Shown: in pieces, positions 19,575 through 31,459 of the stretch | Layout: the number at the start of each line of letters is the position of its first letter | Numbering within the stretch: position 1 is the stretch's first letter | NCBI GenBank assembly: GCA_050084515.1 | Contig: CM114272.1 | Span: 45,880,001-45,944,000 of the forward strand | Source of the DNA: Blasia pusilla | Lineage: Eukaryota; Marchantiophyta; Marchantiopsida; Blasiales | Direction: 5' to 3' | Length of the DNA stretch: 64,000 bases | Translations under genes and position numbers: made by a program | The notes under the pieces: model-generated | What the model was told of the DNA's origin: nothing | Seen by the model: the letters and a program-made list of their open reading frames with translations, nothing else | Database searches by the model: none

Positions 19575-21164
19575 AGCTACAATGCAGGAGCTTGCTAGAG
19601 TTTCACTGTGTTTGCAAGTTAGGGACCGTGTTCCCTGCTTTATGACTCATGGGAGTGCTCACGGGAGCAAGAGTCATTCAGTTTGCTGTTTTTCTTTACC
19701 GTTTTTTCGTACGAGAGAGTGGCGCGCGGAAGTGCTGCCCAAATATTGGTAGAATTTGAGTGTGTGGGCAAATTACCCACGTCGGTGCTCTCGGGAGCAT
19801 CATGCAGCTTTCTGATTTGTCTTTTTACAAGTTTTACAATTTCGTTGGGAGAAATCAGCGCGGAAGCGCTGCCAAATGTTGGGTAGAATTGGGCTTTACG
19901 ACAGTACCCCTCTGTTTTTACTAGAATATTTGATTCCAAATATTTTTTGATACTGGCGTAGATCATGAAGATGTGCACGTTGTGCACGTTGTGCAACAAA
20001 TAGTGCGCAATTTGGAGTTGTGAGCAAAAAGTTATGGTCAATCTTGCAAAACTGCCATTGCTAGGCGATATTTAGGGTTAAATTGTGCAAACCCTAAACC
20101 AGCCGCCACACCGGCGGCGTCCGTCGCCGTCATAGTCACCGTCAACCGTCAACTATCGCCATCAACGGTCAATTTTCGCCATCAACGGTCAACCTTCACC
20201 ATCACCATTTGGCCGTTACCATCAACGGTCAACCATCACCGTCAATGGTCCACCGTCCGTTGTCCACCCTTGGTTGCCATTGCCGCCGTTACGGAGTGGA
20301 GGGTCTTCCACAACGTTCGTTGATTCTCGGACTTGCGTCGCCATCACGTACTTTGTTTTGGCCACCACCGTCATCAACCTGTGATGGCATATGACCTCAT
20401 GTTATAGTGTTTGAGTTTTGATTTCATGCTGCTATGTTGTGATTGGTAGCCGCTCAACGACGATTGGGTACCGTGCCGTGACGCTTGTAGCCGCAACGCG
20501 CCGCTGATTGCCGTGCCGTGCCGCTCGTGGCCGCACCGCACCATCTCGATCGCGGAGCCGCTCCGGCATTGTGGAGCGGAGTGTGGGTTTGTTTTTGATT
20601 GAGGAGGGTATGCCTCTGAGTGCCGCATCCCATCATCGAGGGCCGTGCCATTCGTAGCCGTTCCGTGCCGCCTGCAACGCCGCACCGTTCCGTTGGAATC
20701 GCACCATCTATTGAGGAGTTTTGAGCAACGCCACTACGGGAGGAGTATGACTTGGTGATTGGAGGAGTTGTCTCCACAACCGAGTTGGGGTCGAGATTTG
20801 CAGTTTCTGAGGAGCGACATAGACATGTGTTCAGGTTACCTATTCTGGTCCTTTACCCTGTACGTGTGAGGGATTTTGGGATTTTGGTAGTTTATTTGGG
20901 AATACTGGGTGTGTGGATGCTGAGAGCATCATTTATGTTTGCGATTTAGGGGATATAGACCTGCGTGGGATGTCAAGAGTTGAGGGTAGGTTATCGATGA
21001 AATGATAGCCTGGTCGATTTGCCCCACCACGCCGCTTATTGCCGCATGTTACATGTCTCGGGGAGGGAGAGTGTAGATTGAGTGCCGCATGTTTGGGATG
21101 AGTGATTGAGGGATTACTCGCGAGGCAAGAGTGATCGGGTGAGAAGGGCACGAGGGTCATCACG
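19575..21164 (+). other. Element A leader with simple repeats
   Basis: Contains short direct repeats of the type 'ccatcaacggtcaac' at about 20130-20280, then a stretch rich in 'gccgtgccg/gccgcaccg' at 20450-20720. No coding motif recognised. Confidence 0.5.
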
Positions 21165-22640
21165 GTGTTCGTTCGGGACTTTGAGAGGCGAGGTGGTGAA
21201 CCCGAGAGTAGCTCTAGAGGTTTTACGCAGAGTGGCGTGAGGTTCCGAGGATCTTCACTTCAGGGACCACCTCGACCTCCTTTTGTGTCATCATCACATG
21301 AGGGGGAGGGTGTAGAGGAGTTTGTGAGCACATTGCCACACATTGTGAGTGATCCTACCAGTTGGGCGTACGAGATGGACAACCGGGGTAATGGACCGCG
21401 TAGGTTTGAGGTGCAGTAGGTACAATTGAGTTGCACGATTTCATAACAGAGTTTAGGAATTGGTGCGACTCCCAGGGGGCCAGGAACTCTAGAGAGTTCA
21501 ACTCGTTTACAACATGGAAGAGTATGTTCCATCATTTAGAGGGGGCACCCAGGGACGATTACCATGAGTTTTCCCACAGATATGCCCAGGAGATTGAGGC
21601 ATGGCGACTCTATTACGACCCACACTATGTGTCACAGACGGAGCCGTTCCCAGAAGAGGAGTCAGGAGAGGCTACTTCCTCTTCCACTAGTGATGTTTTA
21701 GGAGGGATCACTCGCACTGGAGTAGTTGCACCGTCTAGTCGAGTTCATCCCAGGTTCAACCCCGTGGTTGAGTTCTTTGCTGAGTTGAGGATGAGCTACC
21801 AGGGGGTACGGACGGAGAAGTTGCGGAGCATCCACAACTTCTAGAGTCCCCCGGGTGAGAGTTTATGTGAGGCTTACACTCACTTGCGCCGGTTGATCAA
21901 CGTCACTCAGGGGTGGATAGAGGCTCAGGCTATCCAGTCATGGTACGCGATGCTGGACCAAACCCTATGGCCATGGGTGCGGGAGGGGATGCTTCTTATG
22001 AACACCTCCCCTACATTGAGAGATGTTTTCAGGACCGTTGAGAACATTGAGCGCAATATGGTGGAGGAGAGCGTAGCCACCATGGGTTCTGGGCGAGAGC
22101 AGTCGCGATTGGCTGCACCACCTATGCAGCAACGTGGACTCCGAGATAGGTCAACTGTGGCACCACGAGCTCAGGGAGGATACCGGGAGCCCATGGCACA
22201 GAGACCTGCACCTTCATATATGGCTCAACAGCAGCCGCATACTATTACTTGTTGGTCATGTGGTGGAGCCCATCATGAGCGCCATTGCACTCTTCAGGGT
22301 CATGGACGTGTGCCTCAGCATGGAAGAGGAGATGGTGCTGCACCAAGAGGTTCTCAATGTAGCTATTGTAAAAGGTATGGTCATACACGCGCTAGGTGTT
22401 TCAGTTTACATCCTAAGTTACGTTTGGACCGAGAGCCAGAGAGGGCACTAGGGCGAGTAGCCGGTCCCGGTGAGCCTAGAGATCGTGCACCAAGTGGTCA
22501 CGTTTGGGGACGAGGAGCTGGAGTTGCCCAACAGGGTGGTGGAGCTTCCCGTGGAGGAGGTAGAGTACTACCATCTAGACGCGCCAAGGGAGAGGCCGGA
22601 CGTGAGGCTGGGATGGCTGCTCAGATACAGTAGCTACATG
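21165..22640 (+). pseudogene. Element A gag with two zinc knuckles, broken
   Basis: The gag core runs through FITEFRNWCDSQGARNS, FTTWKSMFHHLEGAP, YHEFSHRYAQEIEAWRLYY, FFAELRMSYQGVRTEKLRS and LTQGWIEAQAIQSWYAMLD-like sequence. Two knuckles follow: C-W-S-C-GGAHHERH-C, and C-S-Y-C-KRYG-H-TRAR-C with the standard CX2CX4HX4C spacing. The tail is Arg/Gly-rich. There is a frame change near 21425, and stops at 21842 and 22631. Elements 2 and 3 have the same order of blocks. Confidence 0.8.
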
Positions 22641-23760
22641 AGCAGATTTCCGCTATGGCATTGAGGTTACCCGATGCCGGATCCGTGGCATCGACATCAT
22701 ATGGAGCAGCGAGAGATCAAGAGGATCCTGGTTGGATGTGCGGGGTTGCCCAGATGGAGGCCGCCGCAGTTGTGGAGCAGCCGCAAAGTTGGATCCACAG
22801 CGAGGGGAATCCATAAAACATACTAGGCTTCCTCAGTCTTTTACGTTGTCCGAAGCGATGAGGACCCCATCGATGGATCCTCATCAAAGTTCCTTGAGAG
22901 TTGGTGATGTTGTTGGTGTGCAGGCATGGAGAGCGATGGGAGAAGCGAGTGCGACGACTCATATTGTTGATGCTCAGGAGGGGCATGTGTCGAGCACATT
23001 GTTGGGGGCGGCCATTGTTGTGTACCGCACTCCTTTATTTTCTGCTTCCGATGTTATGACGTTGGGGGGTAAGCCTGCCGAGGCTTTTTGGCTGGCCGCT
23101 TCGCTATGTGAGCGCGGAGTTGGAGTTCTTGCATCACGTTCACAGGTGATTGTAGAGGAGGTGATGGACCTGCCCTTGGAGCGGATGCTCGGACCATCCA
23201 TGTCATATTCATGGTAGGCTGCAGCTGCTAGGATGGCGGAGATGCCCGCTAGACCCGCGATAGAGCGTGCCATGGCTTCTCATGGTGTTGTGTTGCAGGA
23301 TAGCTGAGGAGAGTTCTTCTAGTTGGTGAGTCCTGGAGGTAGGTGTTTTAGTCCGCAGTGCGTCTTGTTGGATCAGGAGCGCAACCCCTGATGTTGGAGA
23401 AAGCATCATTTAGAGGATTGGGCTTGACGAGAGCCAATGTGGAGTGTTGTCCATTCCGGATAAAGACATCCTTGGGTGGAGCGAGTACTACACAATATAT
23501 CATCCAATAGGAGGTCGTGGTGAGAATTCGCCCGGGACATCCTATAGACGAGTCCGTGGTGCGAGCCAAGGCGATAGTGACTGATGCAGAGTCCTACGGC
23601 GTCTTGGTTGGTGGAGCAGTGTTATACTCGATGGGGTTTTCCGTGGATTATTGGGAGGAGTCAGCGTCCTACAAACCAGGATGGCGGTCAGGTGATGGGC
23701 GCCTTAGTTCATTACCCGTTCGATTCACAAGTGTTGTGATCGAGCAACGGCCAAGATAGA
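22641..23760 (+). pseudogene. Element A spacer and protease, frameshifted
   Basis: The conserved spacer reads LDPQRGESIKHTRLPQSFTLSEAMRTPSM in two blocks and includes LCERGV. It is followed by a protease region with SGAQPLML near 23370, where the aspartate of the DSG active site is lost to a one-base deletion (element 3 has LLDSGVQPLML). The later YGVLVGGAVLYSMGF matches the second conserved protease segment. Several frames are used. Confidence 0.65.
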
Positions 23761-23984
23761 TGGCGACCTTAGCAGCATTTAGCAGTGCCATCATTTGGCC
23801 TAGTGATTTGATTGAGGGACATGTCCATGCACAGGATACTCCCGTTCTTGACATTTCTATGGAGAGGAGTGTTATGGTAGCTACATCATTTCGTGGAGGA
23901 GAGGTGCCGTTGTGGGGCTCGATTGAGGACGATTGGCAGACGAGAACGTGCAGACCGCGTGGAGCAAGGTGTTTGCACCGGAGT

Positions 23985-24800
23985 GGGATGGGTATGGGAA
24001 ACCCGAGGTAGCGGGTTGGCTGACACTCGGTCCAGATTGTTTTGGGAGATGTTGAGGGTCTTATGGCAGTTGCAAGAGCACCAGTCTCGTTCTCCAGCCT
24101 ACATTCTGGAGAATGTGCCGATCTTAGGAGACTCCAGGTCACGGGTGGTGACGAGTGCTCATTAGGTGCATGCCTGGATCGGCCCAGCAGTGTTCTTGGA
24201 TGTGGCGAGTGTAGGTTCTAGAGCCCATTGCCCGCGTCTATGGTGGACCAACTTGATGCCCCATATAGTGTTACGGAGGGCGCATGCGAGAGTGGAGCGC
24301 CCCACCCATTTGTAAGTGGATTCCATTCTAGATCCTGATCCTCGATCACAAGCAGTGAGGCACGATGATCAACCACCGCTCACTGTGGTCAACAGGGTAG
24401 GCAGGCCGCAGACAGCCTTTCCCGCATTGGTGAGTTTTCCCGCTTCCTATGCATACAAGGAGGCCGGTCTTGGCTTGGTTTGGGATGACCAGGTTCAGAG
24501 GTTGGTGGAGCCCAACGCCGACGAGAGAGAGCGGATGATGGGATTTCCCACAGGAGTGATGGCAGTCCCGTCAGTATCAGAGGCATCATAACGCCATGTC
24601 TTGGGTCAGGCGATGGACCTAAACTGCTTGACATGGATCTTGAGCTTGGGAGTGCTTGAGCAACATCGAATGAGATCGCGACAGATCACAGCGGTTGCGT
24701 TGGTGAGCCCCATGCCTACCAAGACGGTAGAGGCAGTGGCTAGGGGCGAGACCCGAGAAGATCGACACACCAGGGGAGATCGGGAGAGACACCCTTGGAC
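23985..24800 (+). pseudogene. Element A C5-DNA methyltransferase, N-terminal part lost
   Basis: The domain starts after motif IV. It has SRLFWEMLRVL, then AYILENVPILGDSRSR (motif VI, ENV), GPAVFLDVASVGSRAHCPRLWWTNL in two blocks (motif VIII region), FPALVSFPASYAY, and DERERMMGFPTGV...RHVLGQAMDLN (motifs IX/X). Motif I (DLFGG) and the PC catalytic motif are absent, so this copy cannot be active. Stops at about 24163 and 24313 split it. Elements 2 and 3 have the complete domain at the same place before RT. Confidence 0.8.
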
Positions 24801-24963
24801 TTCTTGGGATGTTTTGTAGGTACGCCAGGAGATGATAGCCACAACATCGAGCGTGGTTCCGAGCACTGCATGTGGAGGAGATCAGAGTTTGCAGTTGGCT
24901 GCACAAGAGCAGTCGAGCGTCGTTGTTCAAGATGGGGTTGCACCATAGCAACCACCGATACCC

Positions 24964-25546
24964 GTGCCAGAGAGTCCTACCGTAGTCACGATGGAGACTT
25001 GGGAGCTAGATATGGGCCCTAAGTTGAAAGGAGGAGAGCAGCGTCGGATACATCAGTTCCTCACGAGTTATATGAGTTGCTTTGCATTTAGCATGGAGGA
25101 TTTGGGTACGCTGAAGGGACTAGGGATCCGCATTGAGTTGTCGAGTGATACGCCGATCTTCCAACGACCCTACATGTATAGTGATATTGAGAGGGCTGTG
25201 ATTTAGAGTAGGAGCCATGACCTGGTCACAACAGGACTAGTGGAGATGTCCCATGGGGAGTATGCATCTGCCACTGTCATGCCCGCCAAGAAGGATGTGC
25301 ATGGCAACTGGACAGCTAGGCGGATGTGTGGGGATTACCGACCTATCAATCGATAGACAAAGTCTGATAGGTATGCCATGCCCACCCCTAAGGAGATCTT
25401 TGATGCGATTGGTCACGCAAAGATCTTCAATTTATTGGATTTGCGAGCCGGATACCATCAAACTACCTATCAGATTGGAGGACAGGCATAAGACAGCATT
25501 TTGGGGCATCAATCCTCACGGGGAGGATTTTTTGTACCAGTGGCGG
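24964..25546 (+). pseudogene. Element A reverse transcriptase, first half
   Basis: Blocks in order: SDTPIFQRPYMYSD, SHGEYASATVMPAKKD, RRMCGDYRPINR, DRYAMPTPKEIFDA, LDLRAGYHQ, FWGINPHGE, LYQWR. Stops lie at 25204 (CAG to TAG compared with element 3) and 25354 (TAG where element 2 has CAA), and a frameshift at about 25460. The domain ends before the catalytic YIDD because element 2 begins at 25547. Confidence 0.85.
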
Positions 25547-25914
25547 TTGTCATGACCATACGGATTATGTCGTAGAGTATAGTGTGCTAGTAGAGGCCAT
25601 ACCTTATGTAGGGCCGCAATGTCTAGGTAGAGATGCGATTTCATACATAGGGTTGGGGGTTACTCAGTTGAGGGTGACTTTTCCAATAGGGCCTGCTCTT
25701 AGGTTGGAGGATATAAGGTGGAGTGCACTTAAAGAACACTCAGTTCTTTGAGTTGAGCCTGTTGCGTTGGGAGTTAGCCTTGGTAGTGAGTAGAGCTTTT
25801 GGCTATGGTGTTTCCCGCAAGCTTCGACCTAGATTCTCCCATCGTGGAGTGGGTTTGGCTCGATTGTATGTGATTCTATACGTGTTTTATGACAGTAGTT
25901 CTTTCACGGATTTC
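25547..25914 (+). repeat. Element 2 A1: 5' terminal repeat
   Basis: 368 bp with a TATA box at about 25711 (atataagg) and a predicted start segment at 25740-25753. No B copy precedes it. Confidence 0.9.
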
Positions 25915-25928
25915 ACTCAAAGAACTGA
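25915..25928 (+). promoter_or_regulatory. Putative self-priming primer-binding site of element 2
   Basis: ACTCAAAGAACTGA immediately follows A1 and is the exact reverse complement of TCAGTTCTTTGAGT at 25740-25753, about 30 nt downstream of the TATA box. Confidence 0.65.
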
Positions 25929-27640
25929 CGTAGATCGATGGTAGCTTCGATTGTGGATCAGTAGGATCTAGTTAGGGCTGATTGTGTACTCAGCCGTGGA
26001 TGTTCGTGGCTTATGGCCTATGTTGGAGGTTTGAATCTGGTGCGTGGTTGGTTGGGAAAGAAGCGCCTTGCTGAGAGCTTTCCAACACGCTTTAGATCGC
26101 CGGATTTCGTCAAGGGAGTTTGAAGTTATCAAGGATTGAAGATTCCGGTTCATGTTCGACGATTTTCTGATGTGGAGAGCTTGGAGTGCGGAAGCTCTGT
26201 TGAAGTTCATCCAGATCGGGTGAGAGTTTCCTGTTGCTACTTGTATTGTGATCTCATGTGAAGCTATCTGCTCGAGTATGTGGAGCGTTGCGGATTTCTG
26301 CGTGCATGAAACTAGGCGGAAGCGCTGTCGGATTTACGATTCTGGAGGTGTATGGACAACAAGTTTGTCTGATTTTTAGCTCAGAGTGTAGAGCTTGGTT
26401 GTAGCCGATTTTTTGTGGAGAGATACCTATGGTGGTCAATTGAATTCTGGTTGAAATAGATTCAATTTTGGTCAAGGATTTGTGAAGTAATTGGAGATCA
26501 AAATTTTGCGGACTAGCTCAAGGTCTAGCTATGGTGGACAGCGGATCGGAGGGGCTGGTTGGTTGGTGACTTGTTCATTGTTGGAGACGCCTATCCTGTT
26601 GGGGGCCCCTTGGTTGGGCCTCTCTCCATAGCGAAGCATGGCAAAGCGTGGCGAACGGGGCATGTCTCGTTTTGAGGCTTCGAGGCAACTCGTGGTAGCT
26701 CGGGGCGAGTGGGCATGAGAGGCGGAGTAAGGAGCAAGGAGCAAGGAGCAAGCAAGCAAGCAAGCTTGCTTGCTTGGGCGTGAGACAATTTTTGCTGGAT
26801 TTTTTATTTGAGTGTTGCATAACTGGTCACCCATCTTTGGGCTATTCTTCCTGGAAGACGCTTAACTGCTGAGTTCTTAACTATGCCAGTGTACACACTG
26901 GTGTAGCTCATTTGGTGCTGTTCGGAGATGTGTTGGGCGTTTTATGCATCTCAAGTTTTTGGTTGATGGACCTCTAGCGCATAGTACGGTGTAGCCTCTC
27001 CAAGCAGGTGATATTTTCAGGTGCTGCGAGTTCGACTAGCGCGTCATCGACCCGCGGCGGAGTAGCTATTGCGTTAGAATTGTGTGGTGGGTTTTGTGGA
27101 TTCAGGGGATGTCACGTTTGTGGATTGTGTTACCTTGATTGCCATTTGCGATTGGAGGGTTGTCGTTGGACTTCCTGTGTTTGGATCCCCTCCATCGTTG
27201 CTTCTTGCTTGCGCGCCCATTGTTAGGGTTGACGCTGATTTCCAAAGTAGTGTTACTCCTGTGTGCTACCGGTAGTGAGGCTGGAGTGATGAACAGTAGA
27301 CCGTGGGAGGCTTCTTGTGGTGACGACAGGTTAGGTTGCCTACACCCATAGCTAGTAGAGCTAGAATAGTACAGCGACATCGACATCGACGTCACTTGGT
27401 TACTTAGTGGTGGTAATTTGGTGGTGGTGCGGCATCGGCGTTGGTCATCACGGAGCTATCTGGTGGTCTGGTTGGGGACCGTGGTGCGGACAATGGTGGT
27501 TTTACATGGAGTGGATTTAGGTATCGGCTACCTTTTCCACTTCCGATGGTTGATGAAGAGGAGGACGAGGGTGTTCCAAACACCGAGTCTTCTTCGTTGT
27601 TATTGAGTGTTGCAGCTCCATTGATTTGGGACATGGACGG
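25929..27640 (+). other. Element 2 leader, with strong palindrome
   Basis: 1.7 kb untranslated leader shared with element 1. At 26753-26776 there is a perfect 24-nt palindrome made of three CAAG units followed by three CTTG units, preceded by AGGAGCA repeats. Such a hairpin in a retroelement leader could act in RNA dimerisation or packaging, but that is inference. Short ORFs in 27008-27668 are conserved with element 1 but show no domain. Confidence 0.55.
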
Positions 27641-28945
27641 GATCTATGGGGCCATGAAGGGCCCATGACGATACTCGGGTGCAGTGGGCACCATTGAGTT
27701 GGAGGACTTCATGTAGATCGGGTGAGATACGTGGTGTGATATGCAGATGTTGCGGAACGCCATGTTGTTTACACCCTTCTTGGCTTGGAAGGGGTTGTTT
27801 CAGCACCCATGGATGATTACCATGAGTTTAAGAAGGACCATGTTGCTGAGATTGAGGCATGGAGATAATATTGGTCTCCAAGCTATGTGTCTATCACCCA
27901 TGGTGGTATTGGTAGTAGTGCTCCTACTATGCCAGCCAGCCCGATGTTGAGTGGTACGAGTACGAGCGGTAGTGGGAGTGGGGATACCAGTGGAGGTACC
28001 CATAGAGGTACCAGTGGGGGTACTAGTGGAGGTACTAGTGCCCCACCATCGTTAAGCCTGGTTGCAGAGTTCTTCAAGAGGTTGAAGAAGAACTATCAGG
28101 GAGTGAAGACAGAGAAGTTGAGGAGTCTTCAAGAATTTGAGCGAAAGAGTGGTGAGACTCTTCGTGAGGCATACACTCGTATGTGACACTTGATTTCAGT
28201 TACCCAAGGTGTGACTGAGGCTCAGGCAGTCCAGTTTTGGTATGGGATCTTGGACAGAGAGTTGCGCCGTAGGGTACGTGATGCTACTCTTATGAGTGAT
28301 GATTCACCCTTATTGACCCATGTGTTTGCTCAATCTGAGAAGATTGAGCTTAACATGGTGACATCTGCATTCAGTAGGGATACAACTACTTATTCTCGTG
28401 TTCACCAGCCCACCTCACAGTCTCGTAGTAGTGGTGGTGGTAGTAGTAGTGGGAGTCGTGGGGGGTACACATGACCTCAGTCAGGTCCTAGAGGGACACT
28501 TGCGCAGAGACCATTGCCTTCATTTGCTGCCCCGCAGCAAGGACAATCATGTTGGACATTTGGAGGTGATCATGTTAGGAGGTTTTGTACCCAAGAGGTT
28601 TGGAGACAGACTTTGGAGGATGGGCCTCAGTCGACCCCAACTCAGTATAATCATTGCGGGAGACCACGTCATCCTCGAGAGTGTTGCTTTGATCTTCATC
28701 CAGAGTTGAGATCAGGCCACGGCCGTGGTGGAGTAGCTCCGAGAGGCCGAGGTGGTAGGGGTGGTAGAGGTGGACCAATGGTTGGAGAGTCTACGGTGGC
28801 TACCCCTACCACTACGACAGAGTCACCTATGGCTGCCAGGATTGAGCAGTTGGAGCAGAAGTTGGCTACTATGGCTGGTATCCAACATAGAGCAGGTTCG
28901 GGAGTAGGGGCTTCCACCTCTTATGGAGGGGATGATCTCTCTTAA
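27641..28945 (+). pseudogene. Element 2 gag, several stops
   Basis: Most of the gag is in one frame (27887-28945), with TGA stops at 28184 and 28472 and a terminal TAA at 28943. Blocks: FLAWKGLFQHP, DDYHEFKKDHVAEIEAWR, a Gly/Ser/Thr-rich spacer (GTSGGTSGGT), VAEFFKRLKKNYQGVKTEKL, VTQGVTEAQAVQFWYGILD, and a zinc knuckle region in which the first Cys of the second knuckle is Tyr (Y-N-H-C-GRPR-H-PREC-C). RGRGGRGGRGG follows. The N-terminal part is frameshifted near 27810. Confidence 0.8.
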
Positions 28946-29400
28946 ATGGCGAGTGCAGCACAGGTTGAGGCATTAGTTGCACTTATGAGAGGAGCCACTC
29001 GAGCATCAAAGCCACGTGGTGCTACTATGGAGTTGGACCCACAGAGGGATGAGGTTGGGAGGCAGGCTAGGCTTCCCCAGTCATTCTTGTTGTCTGAGGT
29101 GCTTAGGACTCCATCCATGGTTCCTACGCAGCCTATTGAGCCGACAGTGGGGACTAAGGCATCTACATCGCGTGTAGTAGACACGGATGCAAAGATCGAG
29201 TGCGATTGCGGATGGCAACTTCGGTGTTGGGATCCCCATTTTTTTTTCGCCACGGAGTCGATGGCTTTAGGAGTTGACTTAGCTCCTATATTTCAGCTAG
29301 CGACCACGTTGTGTGAACGGGGGTTATTCTTGCTACACGTCTTTGAGGTGGATGAGGGTGTTGCGGTGGAGCGACCCTCTATGTCAGTGTAGCATTGAGT
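28946..29400 (+). pseudogene. Element 2 gag-protease spacer
   Basis: In frame with gag after the TAA at 28943. AAQVEALVALMRGATRA, LDPQRDEVGRQARLPQSF and LSEVLRTPSMVPTQP match the same blocks in elements A and 3. It then reads ATTLCERG and ends at TAG 29390. The block is conserved in all copies but matches no domain I know; it may be part of the nucleocapsid or a protease prodomain. Confidence 0.55.
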
Positions 29401-29499
29401 ACCGGTGCTACTTGGCAAAGCAAAGCGGCGGCGAAGATGGATGCATTACGGCCGGGCAACCATTGATCGTGAGAGGCTTACATCTGGTGTATGTATGTT

Positions 29500-30260
29500 G
29501 GACAACCGGAGTGGGATATTCGATTGGTAAGTCCTACAAGACAGTGTATAGACCAGATAGAGTCTTGTTAGACTCGGTGCCCAACCTTGATGTTGGGAAA
29601 GGCGGCATTTATTGGTTTGGGTATTCGGAGGTCGAGCTTGAGCCTTGCCCATTCTCGATTCAAACATCACTTGGAGGAGCCAATGATAGGTCTCAATTCA
29701 TGACACGGAGAAGTTTTCATGACAGATTGAGACAGATCATGCGATCGATAGCTCCCGGTTGGGAGTATTCTGCGGTAGTCACATCACCGAGTCGTATGAT
29801 GTACTAGTTGAGGAGCGATGATTGTACCCGATGGGTTTTCAGATGGATTCTTGGATCGAGAGATGGTCTTATAGACCAGGTTGGCACTCGGGATGGACGT
29901 ATGAGCCAAGTTCTGTGAGATTTATTTCGGGGCTCGACCAGGAGGGTCTTCCCCAACAAAGTGTTAGCATCTGTGGGTCGGGTTTTAGTGGAGTAGTCAC
30001 TTGGCCGGGAGACTTTTTCAGGGTAATGTTTATGCTATGGGTTCTTGTGCATGAGGAGGTAGAGGAGGTCCCTATTTTTGCAGCAAATGGCATCCTCATC
30101 GTTGGATGTGCCACTTTGGAGTTCAGCGGTGCACTACGGCAGAGGCGTCGCCTAGTGCAGAGGCTTGGTGTGAGGTTATACCTCACGAGGAAGAGGAGGC
30201 CCCATGGCGGACTCCTACTGGTCCGATTAGGTTATCCCTTTGGATACTACACCCATTGTA
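29500..30260 (+). pseudogene. Element 2 aspartic protease, inactive
   Basis: DRVLLDSVPNLDVGK stands where element 3 has RVLLDSGVQPLMLGK, so the catalytic DSG is DSV here. YPMGFQMDSW corresponds to element 3 YPLGFILDF, the second conserved protease segment. A change of frame at about 29810 and loss of the active-site Gly make it inactive. The region between protease and methyltransferase is poorly conserved. Confidence 0.65.
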
Positions 30261-30287
30261 TGGCAGTATCCGCCGGAGGGCATTTGT

Positions 30288-31240
30288 GTGTTAGATCTCT
30301 TTGGTGGGATTAGGACTGGTTTGGCTGTAGTGTTGCAGGCCGATATTCCTGTGTGGAGATACGTGTATGTGGAGCGAGATGAGACGGCCCAGAGAGTCTC
30401 ATCCTGACATATTGGTCAGTTGATGCGGAGATATCCTGAGTTGTTGCCGCTATCAGCTATTCGTGGGTACCAGCGTGCTTTGCCGTCACACATTGCATTG
30501 TTGGGGGCGCAGGACCTTGAGAGGGTTGGTCCTGTGGATTTGGTGATTGTTGGATGGCCATGTCAGGGTCATACACGTGATGGTCGTGGTGAGGGATTAC
30601 ACGACCCTAGAGCTCGATTGTTTTGGGAGATGCTACGGGTGTTACGACATCTTCAGGTTCATCAGGCACGTGCTCTAGCTTACATTCTGGAGAATGTTCC
30701 ATTGTTGGGTGACACTCAGACCCGGTGCAATCTTGGATTGGACCAGCGGTGTTGTTGGATGCAGCGCGAGTTGGCTCGCGTGCACATCGTCCACGCTTGT
30801 GGTGGACAAACTTGTTGCCTAGGGAGGTTCTACGTCGAGCATATGATGCAGTGCAGCGGGATCCTTGCCTTAGAGTGGATAGTATCTTGGATATTGGGCG
30901 ACTTTCTCAGGTGGTGAGGGTTATTGATCGATCACTCATGGCAGTGGTGAACCGTGTGGGCCAGCCTTGGATGGCACTACCCACATTTGTGAGTTTTCCC
31001 TCGTCACATGCATACAGGGAAGGTGGTCCCGGGCTTGTATGGGATTCTCATGTGCGACAATTGGTGGAGCCTAATGTTGATGAGAGAGAGGGTGCGATGG
31101 GATTTGATACTGGTGTGACAGCGGTTGCTTCCATTTCTGAGGCTTTATGACGTCATGTGTTGGGTTTGGCCATGGACCTGAATTGTTTGACTTGGATTTT
31201 GAGTCTTGGTATGGCCAAGCAGCGTCGACTTCGGACTATG
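30288..31240 (+). pseudogene. Element 2 C5-cytosine DNA methyltransferase domain (DNMT3/DRM-like)
   Basis: Catalyses transfer of a methyl group from S-adenosylmethionine to carbon 5 of cytosine in DNA. Motif I VLDLFGGIRTGLAVVL at 30288 is intact, followed by YVYVERDE (motif II). Motif IV is GWPCQGHT with the catalytic Cys codon at 30561-30563. Motif VI is ILENVPLLGD (ENV at 30690). Motif VIII region: AVLLDAARVGSRAHRPRLWW, TNL. Motifs IX/X: DEREGAMGFDTGV and RHVLGLAMDLNCLTWILSL. The L-D-A-..-V-.-S-.-A-H-R-.-R-.-W-.-N-L pattern is typical of the DNMT3/DRM group. Breaks: TGA at 30405, a short deletion with frameshift near 30720, TGA at 31148. It is in frame with the start of RT downstream. Confidence 0.9.
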
Positions 31241-31459
31241 TCTGTGGGTCTTCCACCCCTTGTAATGAGCTCGATGGCTACCAGGACGGTAGAGGCATCG
31301 ACTAGGGGCGAGGAGAGTAGTATTTTGCATCCTTGGAGTAAATGGGATGTAATGGCTGGGCATGTGGAGTTCGTTGCTCATGCTGGTGGAGGAGTTATTT
31401 GCTTAGATGATGGTGTAGCTAAGAGTGTACCATATTGTGAGGGTGTTGCCTAGCAGCCA

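Larger units (their letters stand above)
19045..25546 (+). mobile_element. Ty3/gypsy element A, 3' half missing
   Basis: A Ty3 element of a third subfamily inserted in copia gag. It has an A-type terminal repeat, a long leader, gag, spacer, protease, the back half of a methyltransferase and the first half of RT. It stops in RT after YQWR, where element 2 starts (25547). The rest of element A is not found to the right of element 2. The protein order matches elements 2 and 3. Confidence 0.8.
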
